From Polytrichum commune (taxonomy: Eukaryota > Streptophyta > Polytrichopsida > Polytrichales > Polytrichaceae), in assembly GCA_950295325.1 (NCBI GenBank), contig OX485804.1, positions 9,922,001 through 9,982,000 on the forward strand: 60,000 bases of DNA, read 5' to 3'. Below are positions 12,160-22,305 of the stretch, piece by piece (position 1 is the stretch's first letter; each line of letters starts with the position of its first letter). The position numbers and the translations under genes are program-made. The notes beneath the pieces were generated by a model. The model made no database searches and had not been told where the DNA came from. It saw only the letters and a list, made by a program, of their open reading frames with translations.

Positions 12160-12865
12160 GATGGCTGAGAAGCTAAGATTAATAAGAATGCTCCATCACA
12201 CGAGCATAGTGCCCACAACAACAAATTCTCAGAAAACCGTCGGCTGCAAGTGCATACACTTGGAGCGAAATCGAGCTTGTGTTGGACTTGCCCACGTGCC
12301 CCGAGCTCATTGCAAACCCCAATAAGAGTGACTCATATAATCAGATGGCTGGAAAATCATATCCCTACACCAAGACATGTCCACACCTGGGATTCTCAGA
12401 TGTAATTCGTGAGATTGCGAATTACAACACAGGGGCATCAGCTTGTGTGAATCTCCTAAGAAAAAGTGCCCACGGGTGGTCATCTCGCAGGATTACATAT
12501 AAAAAAATCAGATGGCTGATCATGAGAAGCAATTATTACTACGATTGCCCCATCACACAACAAGTGCCCCAAAAATACATATTCACATGAAACCACTGCT
12601 GTTATTCTCGAAACTGCGCGTACATACAACTAGTGTGATATTGAGCTTGGGTTGGACATGTCCACATGCTCTCGGCTTAAAACCAGATGGCCGGAAAATC
12701 ATATACCTATAAGAAGAAATGTCCACGCCTGCGATTCTCCGATGTACTCTGTGAGGTCGCGAATTGCAGCACAATAGTGGAGTGAGCTTGTGAGGCACGA
12801 TTGTGAATCTTCCTGAAAATTTGTCCCCACAGGACCATTTCGCAGGAGTATGTGATGTGGAAAAG
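12160..12865. repeat. Tandem duplication of a ~353-bp unit
   Basis: Unit 1 (about 12160-12510) is followed directly by diverged unit 2 (about 12511-12865). Aligned pairs include GATGGCTGA, CCATCACAC, GAGCTTG(T/G)GTTGGAC, GGAAAATCATAT, ATTCTC(A/C)GATGTA and GCGAATT. Divergence is visible throughout, so the duplication is old. No open frame is preserved across the units. Confidence 0.7.
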
Positions 12866-13185
12866 ATGAGATATACCATATGGGACGGATCAAAAAGTGC
12901 AGCGGCGGGACGGCAGAAGTTCATGCCTTCGTTCCTAATTGCACCTGAGTTCGCGTTGCTTTGCGTGAGGAAGAAGAATGTCGACGTCTCTCTCGCCGCT
13001 TCTTTCTTTTTATCTATCAAAGTCTGGCCTTTTTGCGTTTTTGCTGAGTCCAGAAACTGTGTGGTGTGTGCCTTCCCGCCACGTGGCAAACACTTTACAT
13101 TAAGAAAACAAGATTCGGTAAGTTAAGTCGGTCTGTGGAGGTCAGTTGTAACATTCCATATTCATATAATTAGGGACTGCAGTCG

Positions 13186-13379
13186 TTTTTTTTAAATTTA
13201 AATTTAAATTTTTTTTTGGGAGACAGAAGGCCAACCTAGCCAACGCCAAATGAATTGAAACCAAAAGGAAACTGCACCCATCACCGAGGGGAGGCGGGAC
13301 CGCTCGGGTGCGGGACACCGCCATGTAAACGGAACTAAGAAACCAAACCCCACCACGGACAACCCCCGACCCCACCGGA
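13186..13379 (-). mobile_element. Short retroposon insertion (SINE or 5'-truncated LINE), 11-bp target duplication
   Basis: The 194-bp insert is bounded by the direct repeat GACTGCAGTCG (13175-13185 and 13380-13390). Read on the minus strand it has a GC-rich body and ends in an AAATTTAAATTTAAAAAAA-type A-rich tail immediately before the repeat. An A-rich 3' end and a target duplication over 10 bp indicate LINE-type retroposition. No tRNA A/B box promoter was recognised, so a truncated LINE 3' end is at least as likely as a SINE. Confidence 0.7.
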
Positions 13380-13399
13380 GACTGCAGTCGTGTCAACAC

Positions 13400-14756
13400 C
13401 TTGAAAAGAGCAACTTCACTATCGGTAAGTCGATTCTCAACACAAAATACTTAAAATTATTCAACAAAGTCTTCTCACACCTCTTCTTCTTTTGTGAGTT
13501 GTGGGTGTCATTATATCTATTTCGATGTAATTTGACCTACATGTACATCAATTGAAGTTGGCATTGTGGCACACGAAATCTCTTCCGTCGACAGGGATTG
13601 AAATTTTATATGACATTACTAAGAAGTTACATGATGGTCCTCTTCCAAAGAAGGAGGTCACGGTTTGAAATATTTTGATAATTTATAGTTGCCTGTCGAG
13701 AAGTTCAAAGTACGTAATCTCAATGCTCCCCATAAATGGGGAATCCAAGAATTAAAGGAGAATTATGCACAACATTATGCTACCAGGTCCCATGGAATGC
13801 AACGAAGGAGACGTGTAATGTTATGCATAGTCATGATTTTCTTCTTCCATTTATCATTGTATGCAGTGTACCTAGGTGTAATTTATGTCATGAATGCAAA
13901 AACTTACATGTCAAGTTATCAACTTCACATGGCCTCCAACATATATCCCTGTAGTCTTGTTCATGATGCCTCCGAATGCTTCATAGATATCTTTAGTACC
14001 ACTTGAACAACAATGTGGATTACCATATTTTTAGCAACACATTGTTGTACAACTCTTTTTAGTAAGAATAACAATGTGATTTACCACGTAGATAATTTCG
14101 TATAATGTGTTTTGATTGCATTCATATCAACTTATTGTGCACAATAATATCACAAATATGACACTTTCTCTCAATGGAAACTAAGAATGTCACAAAGTTG
14201 ACAAACGAACAATATGACATTAAATCCACTAGATTCCAGTGGTGATTTCCACCACTTGTTGAGTTTGGATAACGAGTAAGTTATTTCGGTTATAGTCTAG
14301 ATGGATGAAAATGTGCAACAAAGCTTAAGAGTCCCACTATTGGATGAGGGATCGGTTAGATCATATATCTAGGTGAAAATATCGTATATCTGGCAACGTG
14401 TAACATCAAATGGTAACCCACACTAATAGCACAAATCGATGTATCAAGATTACGTAATGTCTGGAGCAATATGCCTCACGCCAAATGTGCACTTCTGAAT
14501 CCTTCTCAATGTAGGAGGATAAGTTACAGTAAATGACGACCTACGCTCCCATGCGCAGAGAGCTATCAGCAACATCGACATTGGGGAAAATGAAGATAAA
14601 TGACAAGATAAATTCATCGATGACGATCCACGGTTATGGAATCCGACTAACGATCGAGGTTATTGATTTTCGCACATCACCACACCTACCATATCTACAG
14701 ATTGGCTGTCTCGATTGTTGGGAGGTCCCGAACTTTTATATAAGCTAACGCTTTTG
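13400..14756. other. Intergenic DNA, no gene recognised
   Basis: AT-rich DNA without a convincing open frame, terminal repeat or RNA gene. It is present only in duplication copy A; the equivalent point in copy B holds a 0.5-kb TIR element instead. Confidence 0.5.
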
Positions 14757-14977
14757 TGACCAGAATTGGCATTCGGGTCGTGTTCTTCACCTTGCAGTCT
14801 CTAGAGCTTGCAGCAGAGAGGAGAGGCATTGGGCAGTCTGTAATTGTAGTGGCCGATCTTTCTCGTCTCTTGGGAAAGTAAAGGGGGTGTCGAGCGACGC
14901 TCCAGCTTTGTCGTCGGATCGTATATCACCTGCGATTGATCATCCACTTGGGAAAGTCGTAACAGTTAGCAGCAGCA

Positions 14978-15283
14978 ATGGCAGATCAGACTGCTGCAAG
15001 GTTTGTCGTTTGGAACAGTTGCATGCATATATCGATGGTTGAAACCCGAGTTCGTCTGAAAATTAATTGGGCTTTGTGCAATTGTCCATTGAATGGGCTT
15101 TGGATGTGCTTTGTGTGTGCTGTTTGTGTTATGTTTGTTATGGCATCCGAGTGTTTTACAACATGTTCAAGCCATCCATCTGTCATTACCATGTCATTCT
15201 CGGCATGGCAACTCTCCTCTCCAGAAGAGCAGTGGTTTCGAATGCTTCTAATCACTGCGTTGATGCTTTCCTTTTTCAGATAG
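14978..15283 (+). CDS. Uncertain 101-codon frame upstream of the SH3b-like gene
   Basis: The frame opens at AGCAGCAATGGCAGATCAG, a good plant start context, and reads MADQTAARFVVWNSC, later with a hydrophobic WMCFVCAVCVMFVM stretch. A possible splice donor (CAAG|GTTTGT) lies only 23 bases into it, so it may be a short 5' exon rather than a whole gene. Copy B lacks the ATG because a MITE replaces that part. No family is recognised, and it may be a chance frame in the leader of the SH3b-like gene. Confidence 0.2.
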   Translation: MADQTAARFVVWNSCMHISMVETRVRLKINWALCNCPLNGLWMCFVCAVCVMFVMASECFTTCSSHPSVITMSFSAWQLSSPEEQWFRMLLITALMLSFFR

Positions 15284-16082
15284 AGAAACAACATGCTTGG
15301 AGCGAACACTCCTCCGATACCCTTTGTGTCTGAGTTAGAAATTCTTCACGTTTTCAAAAGAGGAAGTTCTTAGAATTGATAGAAGCCATTTTTCTATAGA
15401 AGCGTCCGACTCCTCGTCGCCCGAATCGGGATTTAATTATAGCTCGTAATCACTGAATAAGATGCTCTGTTACTTTACAAAGAGGATGGCAGGAACATGC
15501 TTGGAAAGAAATCCATGGATACCCTTTGTTTGTGTCTGCACTAGAAAAGCCTTACGCTTTCCAAGGTCGTTTCCACTCCCAATTAGATTCAGCACTTTTT
15601 CCTAAAAGCACGGGTCACCGTCATCAGTATGTTTCCATTTATGCGATCACTCGAGAAACTGCGAAAGCTCCATTCCCGAGGTTTTGTCCACTTTATCACA
15701 TGCTTCCCAGATTGCCCAAAGTTCCCCGTGTCTATCATCACCCTGTTACTTACGAGACACCTCTGAGGTTATTCTGTGGGACGATTCCACCAGGGGAACC
15801 TAATCACCACGTAACATATATGGTTGTATGCCTTGTCTGCATGACCCTCTTTTTCTTCCTTGCACTTGCACTACTGATCCTTACCCTCCTCGCGCCAGCA
15901 GTCGAGGGGATTCAGACGTTCCAGACGAACGACATCGTCGTGCTGCGGGAGCACCCAACTCTATCGAGTAATGTGATGACCACACTTTTTCCCAAAACAG
16001 GAGTGGCGGTGATCTGCAAAGTGACTGACGCCACGAACGCCATCAATGACGACCCTTGGTGGCTCCTTGTGGAAGTTCCCTC

Positions 16083-16403
16083 TATTGTAAACAACAGTGA
16101 TTCAGCATTCACTCATACACTTATCATACAATGAATCAGAGAACTAATCAGATACACTTGACAACCCTGTTACTTTCGAAGGACAAAAGAACACTTTATT
16201 CACAGAAAAACACCGTGCTACAATACAATCAGCAACTATCTACGTACAAACAGCACACACACACAACTCGTACTTGCACACACAGTGAGCAAGATACTGT
16301 TTCTTTTATTCTGCGAGTAGAAGCTTCTGTAACTAATCAAAGATCAGTACTAACTAACTAAGTAACTAATCTTCTACTAATGCTCAACGTATTAGTTCCA
16401 ACA
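16083..16403 (-). repeat. 3' LTR of the copia element
   Basis: 321 bp. On the minus strand it begins TGTTGGAACTAATACG and ends GTTTACAATA. With the CCCTC target duplication placed directly outside, the LTR terminus is ...ATA instead of the usual CA. It carries an ACACACAC-rich stretch. Confidence 0.9.
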
Positions 16404-16421
16404 CTCCCACTCGTTGAGCAT

Positions 16422-19400
16422 TTACTCAACTGGGCACATTCCGATTTGATGGCGGAGACGCTGAAAGATTTCCTTTGAGAGAGCTTTGGTAAAAATATCC
16501 GCTAATTGATCACAGGAGGGAACAAAAGAAGGTAAAAGAATATTAGCAAGGAAGGCTTCTCGGATAACATGATATTGGACATCGATATGTTTTGTCTTGC
16601 GATGAAACTCTGGATTTTTAATAAGACGTAGAGCACTCTGGTTGTCGGTGAAGAGATGAGTAGGGGAAGTCGGTGCTTTCCCAAGGCTTGTAAGTAGACG
16701 CCTATGCCAAATGATCTCTTTAGTGGTTGAAAAAGCAGCAAGGTATTCTGCCTCGGTTGTGCTGCTTGCACAGCTTGTCTGCTTGCGAGAAGCCCAGAAG
16801 ACAGGTCCATGATTAACAAATAAGATGAAACCAGAACGGGATTTCCTATCGTCCAAATCCATCGCATAATCCACATCACTGTAGGCTGTGAGAGTAGGAG
16901 GTTGATGATTCCCAGAAAAAGAGAGTCCAAGTTTCAAAGTACCTGCTAGATATTTCAGAATCCTTCGAAGTGCATTGCAATGGGCCGGCGTGGGGTTAAT
17001 GCAGTACTTTGCAGCTACGCTCACAGCGTATGAAAGATCCGGCCGGGTACCTATACAAGCAAACTGCAGACATCCTACAATAGTTTGGTAAGGAAAAGCA
17101 GTAGTAGGATAGGAAGTATCAGAAGAGAGAAGACTGAGGGCACTGTGAGGATCAGCAGGGACTAAGAGTGGAATGGCATCTTGGAATCCAAACTTGCGAA
17201 CAAGCTTTGTGAGATAGTGAGTCTGGTCGAGGAAAATCTCATTAGTATCACGACTTCGTGTAATACGAAGACCCACATAGCATCCGACCGGTCCTCTGGT
17301 ATTCGAGAAAGCTTCATCCATTGTATCCAGGATGTGATCTATGTTGGTTCCGCGGGAAAAACATATAAGTCCATCATCTACATAGATGAGCAGGATAATA
17401 GTCTGTCCCCCTTGAGAAGAGTAGTACGCACAGGGGTCAGCGTCACTCACTGTAAAACCAAATTGGAGCAGAAACTTATGGAATTTGTGATTCCAATTTC
17501 GGGAGGCCTGTTTGAGGCCATAAAGGGCCTTTCGGAGGAGACAGACATAGTCAGGGTGGTCCTTATCGATGAAACCCTCAGGTTGTTCCATATATAGTAA
17601 TTCCGCAATGTCACCGTTTAGGAAAGCAGTCTTGATGTCGAATTGCACGATCTCAAGGTCGTCTGCAGCAGTAATGGCCATTACAATGCGGACAGTTTCG
17701 AATTTCACCACTGGAGAGAATGTCTCACTGTAATCAACCCCTGCTTTTTGAGTATAACCCTTGGCGACAAGTCGAGCCTTAAATTTGTCCACTTTTCCAT
17801 TTGGGAGATACTTCGTCTTGAAAACCCACTTGCATTGTATGGCTTGCCGGCCATCTGGAAGGCGGACTAACTCCCAGGTTTTGCTCTCCTTCAGAGAATC
17901 AACTTCTTCTCTCATTGCATGAACCCATTGAGCTGCTTCAGGACTATGAAGAGCGTCGAGATATGTAAGGGGGTCATCTGGTGAGCTGTCGGCAGTGACA
18001 GGAGTGGAAATTGGCGGAGAGGAAACAACCGTTTCAGGAAGAGAGGAGCAACTGATCGAAGAATTTGAAGGAGAGGTGTGAATAACATGTGCTTGCGCTA
18101 ATGGCGGTGTAGCTAATGATGTATCAATTTCGGTAAGAGACCGCAATCGAACAGGTGTTTCAGCCTGAAAATTGGGATGTGAGAGGAGATCTTGAGGTAT
18201 GATGGGAGAAGAAGTAGACTCATCCTGTCTAGTAACAGAGGGAGAAATGACTGGAATAGTAGGACTTAGGGTGCGCTCAGATGGGCAGAAAGAGGAAGAA
18301 GCGGGAGAAGAAGTCAAAGATTGAGGAGAATTCTCTGTAGTAAAGAAATTGTCAGCAGATGAGTCTTGAAGAGAGAGAGTGACAATGGACTCCTGTTCAG
18401 ATGAATGAGATGACTCCTTTGAACTACCATAAAGGAGTTGTTCATTAAAGACTACATCACGCCGGATCAAGACTTTTGACGTTACAGGGTCCCAGATTCT
18501 ATACCCCTTAGTGTTGTCACAATAACCCAGGAAGAAGCACAAGTGACTTTTGGGATCTAGCTTGGTGCGATACTGTTTGTCAATGTATGCATAGACATGG
18601 CATCCAAAAACTCGAAAATGTTCTAAAGAAGGCTTGAAGCCGTACCAGAGAGTGAAGGGTGTACGTCCTGGAATCAATCGTGAACCAGTGCGGTTCAAAG
18701 TATACACGACTGTGTGACATGCCTCTGCCCAGAAACTGAGTGGAAACCCACTGGTGTGGAGAAGAGAGCGAACGCTCTCCATTATTGTCCGATTATCCCG
18801 TTCACAGAAACCATTCTGTTCAGGAGAATACGGAGTAGTAACTTCATGACGAACACTCTTCTCTGAGAGATAATCTTGAAATCGTTTACTTGTAAACTCC
18901 CCACCACCATCTGTCCGGAAAATCTGGAGGTGATTTCCGGTGTCTCTGAAAATGTCGCCATACACTTCTTGGAAGCACCGAAGTGCCTCTGACTTTTCGG
19001 CGATACAAAAAAGATATCGAAACCCTGTGTAGTCGTCCTTAAAAAGTAGATAGTAAAGGGCACCTCCTAGAGAAGGATGTGCCATGGGACCACAGATGTC
19101 CGCATGGACCAGGTAGCCAGGAATCGGCTTTGGTGTTCGAACTGGCTGAGAGACAAAAGGATGTCGGTGACTTTTTCCGAGAACGCACCCTTGGCAGAAT
19201 TCAGGGATGCGCTTGTTCTGCAAAATCATGCCATTCACCGCCTCTGTGCGATCCATGGCAAGAATCGTCGGGTAGCTCAGATGACAGAGCCGTTGGTGCC
19301 ACAGAGCCAAATTACGTGTACCATCTTGTTGGGAGCTAGTACCGATTGATTGAATAACATGAGCATGAGAAGGAGGAAGAGCTCGGATGTGTAGCTTGTA

Positions 19401-19451
19401 AAGCATGCCTTCGAGAGATCCTTCCATGAGAACTACACCGTCTGCTAGCAT
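16422..19451 (-). CDS. Copia pol: GAG-pre-integrase, integrase, reverse transcriptase, RNase H
   Basis: A 1009-codon frame. Domains in order: GAG-pre-integrase and zinc-binding region (LWHQRLCHLSYPTILAM, then CQGC at about residues 50-100); integrase core with D (HADICGP), D (FRTDGGGEF) and E (PEQNGFCERDNRTI); a Ser/Pro-rich linker; reverse transcriptase (QFDIKTAFLNGD and the catalytic LIYVDDGLI); RNase H (AYSDVDYAMD, SSTTEAEYLAA, LFTDNQSAL, KHIDVQYH). It copies element RNA into DNA and integrates it. The catalytic residues are all present. The ATG at 19451 is probably not the true start, because the sequence upstream of it is also copia-like in this frame; the normal start is in gag, one frame away. 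Confidence 0.93.
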   Translation of the reverse strand: MLADGVVLMEGSLEGMLYKLHIRALPPSHAHVIQSIGTSSQQDGTRNLALWHQRLCHLSYPTILAMDRTEAVNGMILQNKRIPEFCQGCVLGKSHRHPFVSQPVRTPKPIPGYLVHADICGPMAHPSLGGALYYLLFKDDYTGFRYLFCIAEKSEALRCFQEVYGDIFRDTGNHLQIFRTDGGGEFTSKRFQDYLSEKSVRHEVTTPYSPEQNGFCERDNRTIMESVRSLLHTSGFPLSFWAEACHTVVYTLNRTGSRLIPGRTPFTLWYGFKPSLEHFRVFGCHVYAYIDKQYRTKLDPKSHLCFFLGYCDNTKGYRIWDPVTSKVLIRRDVVFNEQLLYGSSKESSHSSEQESIVTLSLQDSSADNFFTTENSPQSLTSSPASSSFCPSERTLSPTIPVISPSVTRQDESTSSPIIPQDLLSHPNFQAETPVRLRSLTEIDTSLATPPLAQAHVIHTSPSNSSISCSSLPETVVSSPPISTPVTADSSPDDPLTYLDALHSPEAAQWVHAMREEVDSLKESKTWELVRLPDGRQAIQCKWVFKTKYLPNGKVDKFKARLVAKGYTQKAGVDYSETFSPVVKFETVRIVMAITAADDLEIVQFDIKTAFLNGDIAELLYMEQPEGFIDKDHPDYVCLLRKALYGLKQASRNWNHKFHKFLLQFGFTVSDADPCAYYSSQGGQTIILLIYVDDGLICFSRGTNIDHILDTMDEAFSNTRGPVGCYVGLRITRSRDTNEIFLDQTHYLTKLVRKFGFQDAIPLLVPADPHSALSLLSSDTSYPTTAFPYQTIVGCLQFACIGTRPDLSYAVSVAAKYCINPTPAHCNALRRILKYLAGTLKLGLSFSGNHQPPTLTAYSDVDYAMDLDDRKSRSGFILFVNHGPVFWASRKQTSCASSTTEAEYLAAFSTTKEIIWHRRLLTSLGKAPTSPTHLFTDNQSALRLIKNPEFHRKTKHIDVQYHVIREAFLANILLPSFVPSCDQLADIFTKALSKEIFQRLRHQIGMCPVE

Positions 19452-20902
19452 TTTGCACCCTGTCTTGGTATACAGGGTATCAATATTTTTGAGCGCTGCT
19501 GCGCTGCAGAGGAGACTGAGAACAAGTTCCTTTGGAGTGTTGGCACGTACAGGACATCAGTGAGCATCCCTTGCTCCCACTGATTCCGAACACATATCTC
19601 AATCGGAATATCACCAATACCTTCTACAAAGGTGGTATGTCCAGCAACCGCTTGGACAGGCCAAGTGCCAGCAGGTACAGTAGTGAAGTTGGTGAACCAA
19701 TGGCGCTGATCTGACATATGGTGCGATGAACCGCTGTCGGCGAGCCAGTCAGTTGAATGCACTTCTTGATCAAGAACCATAAAAGCCCGTGGAGTAGTCA
19801 TAGTTACATGAGGTGATCTCCCAGGGTACCTTGAATCTTGAGAAGTAGAGGAAGATTCTCCAGATGTTGGCATGTTGTGATGGTCCGTCGAGTTCTGATG
19901 CAAGAAGTTACGAGCCGGAGCAGACTTTCTGGGAGGTCGAGGGCACTCCTTATGCCAATGCCCAAATTCTCCGCAATTGCTGCATCGGGATACTCTTTTC
20001 CAAGCTGCAATGTCCTGGGCTCGCTGGTGATGTAAGTCCTGCTGTTCGTGAGATAGATGAGATCGAGAGGCGTGCACATCATCAGGAGCAGATCCATTGG
20101 TAGTTCCATTGTCTGGAAAAGGAGGTCGATACCTTCCTGGATGGGCAGGTGCACGAGAGCTGCGACTATAGAACGCGGAGGCATGACTGCGAGCCGTCTC
20201 TGATTGCCGCTTTCGAATCGCTATTTCTTCATCAAGTAGCCACATCTGTAAGTTAGACAGACTCTGTTGTTCCGAGGCCACAGTTTTCCACATTGTTTGG
20301 AAAGTGTCGTAGGCCGCTGGTAGATTACTCATCATCTTTGAAATGACCATCTCCTCAGAGAACGGTCGTGCCCCCAACTCTTCAATCTGGTTGTTAAGCA
20401 TTTCGATATTGCCAATGAAGGTGGCCATATCATCATTTTCTCCCAGCCGCATGTTGTAGTAAGTCTCTTGTAGCTGATACAGGGATTGCACAGCTGTTCG
20501 CTGATGAATCAAAGCAAGCTTGTCCCAGATTTCTTTCGAAGTCTTGCAATTGATGATTTGATGAAGAATGGGCTTGTCCACTAACTGGATGAGTATAGAG
20601 AAGGCTTGCTTGTCTCTCTTCTTGAAATCAAGAATGGCATTCTGTACTGACTCTCTCTCTTCGGGAGACATTCCTTCTTCAGAAGCAGGTGTGACCATTT
20701 CAGAAAATAATGTTCGCCCAAATTGTATTTCTGGGACTGGAGTGGAGGACTGTAGAGATGGCAAGACCGGCATGCGCTCTGACCCGTCCACAATACCCAT
20801 AAAACCTCGACCATCAAGAAACGCTTGAGCTTGGAATTTCCAAAGGTTGTATTCTTTTCCATTGTACTTTTGTAAGTTACTTAATTCCTTAAGGTCGCTC
20901 AT
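19445..20902 (-). CDS. Copia gag and aspartic protease
   Basis: Starts at ATG 20902 (MSDLKELSNLQKYNGKEY); the frame is open 15 codons further upstream but without an ATG. The N-terminal half is a UBN2-type copia gag (KEIWDKLALIHQRTAVQSL, LYQLQETYYNMRLGE). A CCHC zinc knuckle follows (CSNCGEFGHWHKEC), then the protease motif WLADSGSSHHMS. The frame ends seven bases inside the pol frame, in a different register. The sequence expected in one piece (NLFSVSSAA, then LYTKTGCKMLADG) is split between frames at a GCAGCG repeat. That fits a slippage mutation better than a programmed frameshift, since most plant copia elements use one long frame. Confidence 0.9.
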   Translation of the reverse strand: MSDLKELSNLQKYNGKEYNLWKFQAQAFLDGRGFMGIVDGSERMPVLPSLQSSTPVPEIQFGRTLFSEMVTPASEEGMSPEERESVQNAILDFKKRDKQAFSILIQLVDKPILHQIINCKTSKEIWDKLALIHQRTAVQSLYQLQETYYNMRLGENDDMATFIGNIEMLNNQIEELGARPFSEEMVISKMMSNLPAAYDTFQTMWKTVASEQQSLSNLQMWLLDEEIAIRKRQSETARSHASAFYSRSSRAPAHPGRYRPPFPDNGTTNGSAPDDVHASRSHLSHEQQDLHHQRAQDIAAWKRVSRCSNCGEFGHWHKECPRPPRKSAPARNFLHQNSTDHHNMPTSGESSSTSQDSRYPGRSPHVTMTTPRAFMVLDQEVHSTDWLADSGSSHHMSDQRHWFTNFTTVPAGTWPVQAVAGHTTFVEGIGDIPIEICVRNQWEQGMLTDVLYVPTLQRNLFSVSSAAQQRSKILIPCIPRQGAKC

Positions 20903-21117
20903 GGTGAATTGGACTGCGCAATCAAGAAAGAGTGTTGTAGTGATCAAGAAGGAGTTAATATTGTGTCTGCTGGTTCTTTGGAACTATCAAGATTATCAAG
21001 AAGACAAATCCATAAACCCCCTTTTTATTTTGGAGAGAAACACAGTTTCGGCAAGCAAGAATCAAGAAAATTCAACAAGTAACTGTAAACAGCAATGCGG
21101 CGACCATTTCAGGCGTA

Positions 21118-21133
21118 GTGTGGGCCCATAACC
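21118..21133 (-). promoter_or_regulatory. Primer-binding site matching an internal part of initiator tRNA-Met
   Basis: Directly inside the 5' LTR the minus strand reads GGTTATGGGCCCAC. It does not match the usual plant copia site TGGTATCAGAGC. It pairs with the anticodon arm of initiator tRNA-Met (GGGCTCATAACC), with one G-U wobble. Drosophila copia and yeast Ty5 prime from such a half-tRNA. Confidence 0.65.
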
Positions 21134-21454
21134 TATCGTAAACAACAGTGATTCAGCATTCACTCATACACTTATCATACAATGAATCAGAGAACTAATC
21201 AGATACACTTGACAACCCTGTTACTTTCGAAGGACAAAAGAACACTTTATTCACAGAAAAACACCGTGCTACAATACTATCAGCAACTATCTACGTACAA
21301 ACAGCACACACACACAACTCGTACTTGCACACACAGTGAGCAAGATACTGTTTCTTTTATTCTGCGAGTAGAAGCTTCTGTAACTAATCAAAGATCAGTA
21401 CTAACTAACTAAGTAACTAATCTTCTACTAATGCTCAACGTATTAGTTCCAACA
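21134..21454 (-). repeat. 5' LTR of the copia element
   Basis: 321 bp, matching 16083-16403 except at about two positions (a T/C near the terminal ATTG/ATCG and an A/T in CAATACAATC/CAATACTATC). Next to it lies the primer-binding site, which fixes it as the 5' LTR. Confidence 0.9.
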
Positions 21455-22305
21455 CCCTCTCAAGGAATAGCAGGCTGGGTCTCCGATTGGTACGTCGAGT
21501 GCTCTGGCACTTGCCCAGGCAGGATTTGCTGAAAGAGACGAAAAAGTAGCATTGTGATTGTTTAGTGAGGGACTCTCATCAACATCTGATATTTGTAGAT
21601 GAATTTCTTTGAAGCCCACTGATGGGATGGAGGAGGTCCTGCCTTTCCTCCCATGTACGTGATTTTCAATCGAAGGAATATAGAATTCCCAATGATGTAG
21701 ATTCCTCCTGATCGGCCGACCTTCTTTGGGGCTTGGAGTGTATTAATTGCAATATATTGGCATCACGGATATCCAACAAACACATGCTTGTTTCAATGGA
21801 CGCTGATTCATGACAACCAGCTATACATTGTGTGCATGACATGTCAAGTTCAGCAGCTCTCATGTACAGATGATCAGATAGAAGATTGTAAACCATTTTC
21901 TCCTTCACTGGGCAATGATAAGAGTCATGAAGACTTGATTGATACAAGTGAACATTCTTTTTATTCGAAGGCAACCACAGTGCCAGGTCTGAATACTCGA
22001 GGAGTCACAATCCTGATGACAACAGCTCGAACCGTGCTTTCAAATTAAAACTTGCCATGTACAAAGCTTCGACAGCTCAAGTGTTGGACCATAGCCCAAA
22101 GAACTCGTGTGCTGAAAACTTTTACCCGTGTTTCATATGTATTGATTTGCGATCTAATTGAATGACCTACATTCACATGAACTCTGCTCTGGTCCGACGG
22201 AGCTACGCTAAAAAAGCAATAATAAATCCTGAGGGCTGTCGATGTTCAACCTCAGGCAGTTGAGGTCGTCATTAGTCTACTGCCAAAAACTTCGCCCAAC
22301 GAGTG

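Larger units (their letters stand above)
16083..21454 (-). mobile_element. Ty1-copia LTR retrotransposon, young insertion
   Basis: A 5372-bp element on the minus strand with two 321-bp LTRs, flanked by the 5-bp target duplication CCCTC (16078-16082 and 21455-21459). Order from its 5' end is LTR, primer-binding site, gag-protease, integrase-RT-RNase H, purine-rich tract (GAGTGGGAG), LTR. Integrase preceding RT defines Ty1-copia. The LTRs differ at about two positions, so insertion was recent. One frameshift between the two coding frames (near 19490-19510) makes this copy doubtful as an autonomous element. Confidence 0.95.
15820..21532 (+). pseudogene. Small secreted SH3b-like protein, interrupted by a copia element
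   Basis: From the ATG at 15820 the frame encodes a textbook signal peptide (hydrophobic FFFLALALLILTLLAPAVEG) followed by a single domain: TNDIVVLREHPTLSS, then AVICKVTDATNAI, then DDPWWLLVEVPS. The frame is cut at 16082 by the retrotransposon. After the element and one copy of its target duplication are removed, it continues in phase at 21460 with QGIAGWVSDWYVEC and stops at 21532, about 111 residues in all. The G-WVSDWYV ending is characteristic of bacterial-type SH3 (SH3b) domains that bind wall polymers. The frame is open upstream of the ATG to 15526, but only from a non-ATG codon. As it stands, the transcript would run into the LTR and lose the last 24 codons. Its function in this organism is unknown. 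Confidence 0.7.

Noticed and set aside
15526-15819. N-terminal extension of the SH3b-like gene
   Set aside because: The frame is open but has no ATG before 15820, and a signal peptide starts exactly at that ATG.
17181-17870. Plus-strand frames opposite the copia pol gene
   Set aside because: Antisense of reverse transcriptase and integrase coding sequence; no independent evidence.
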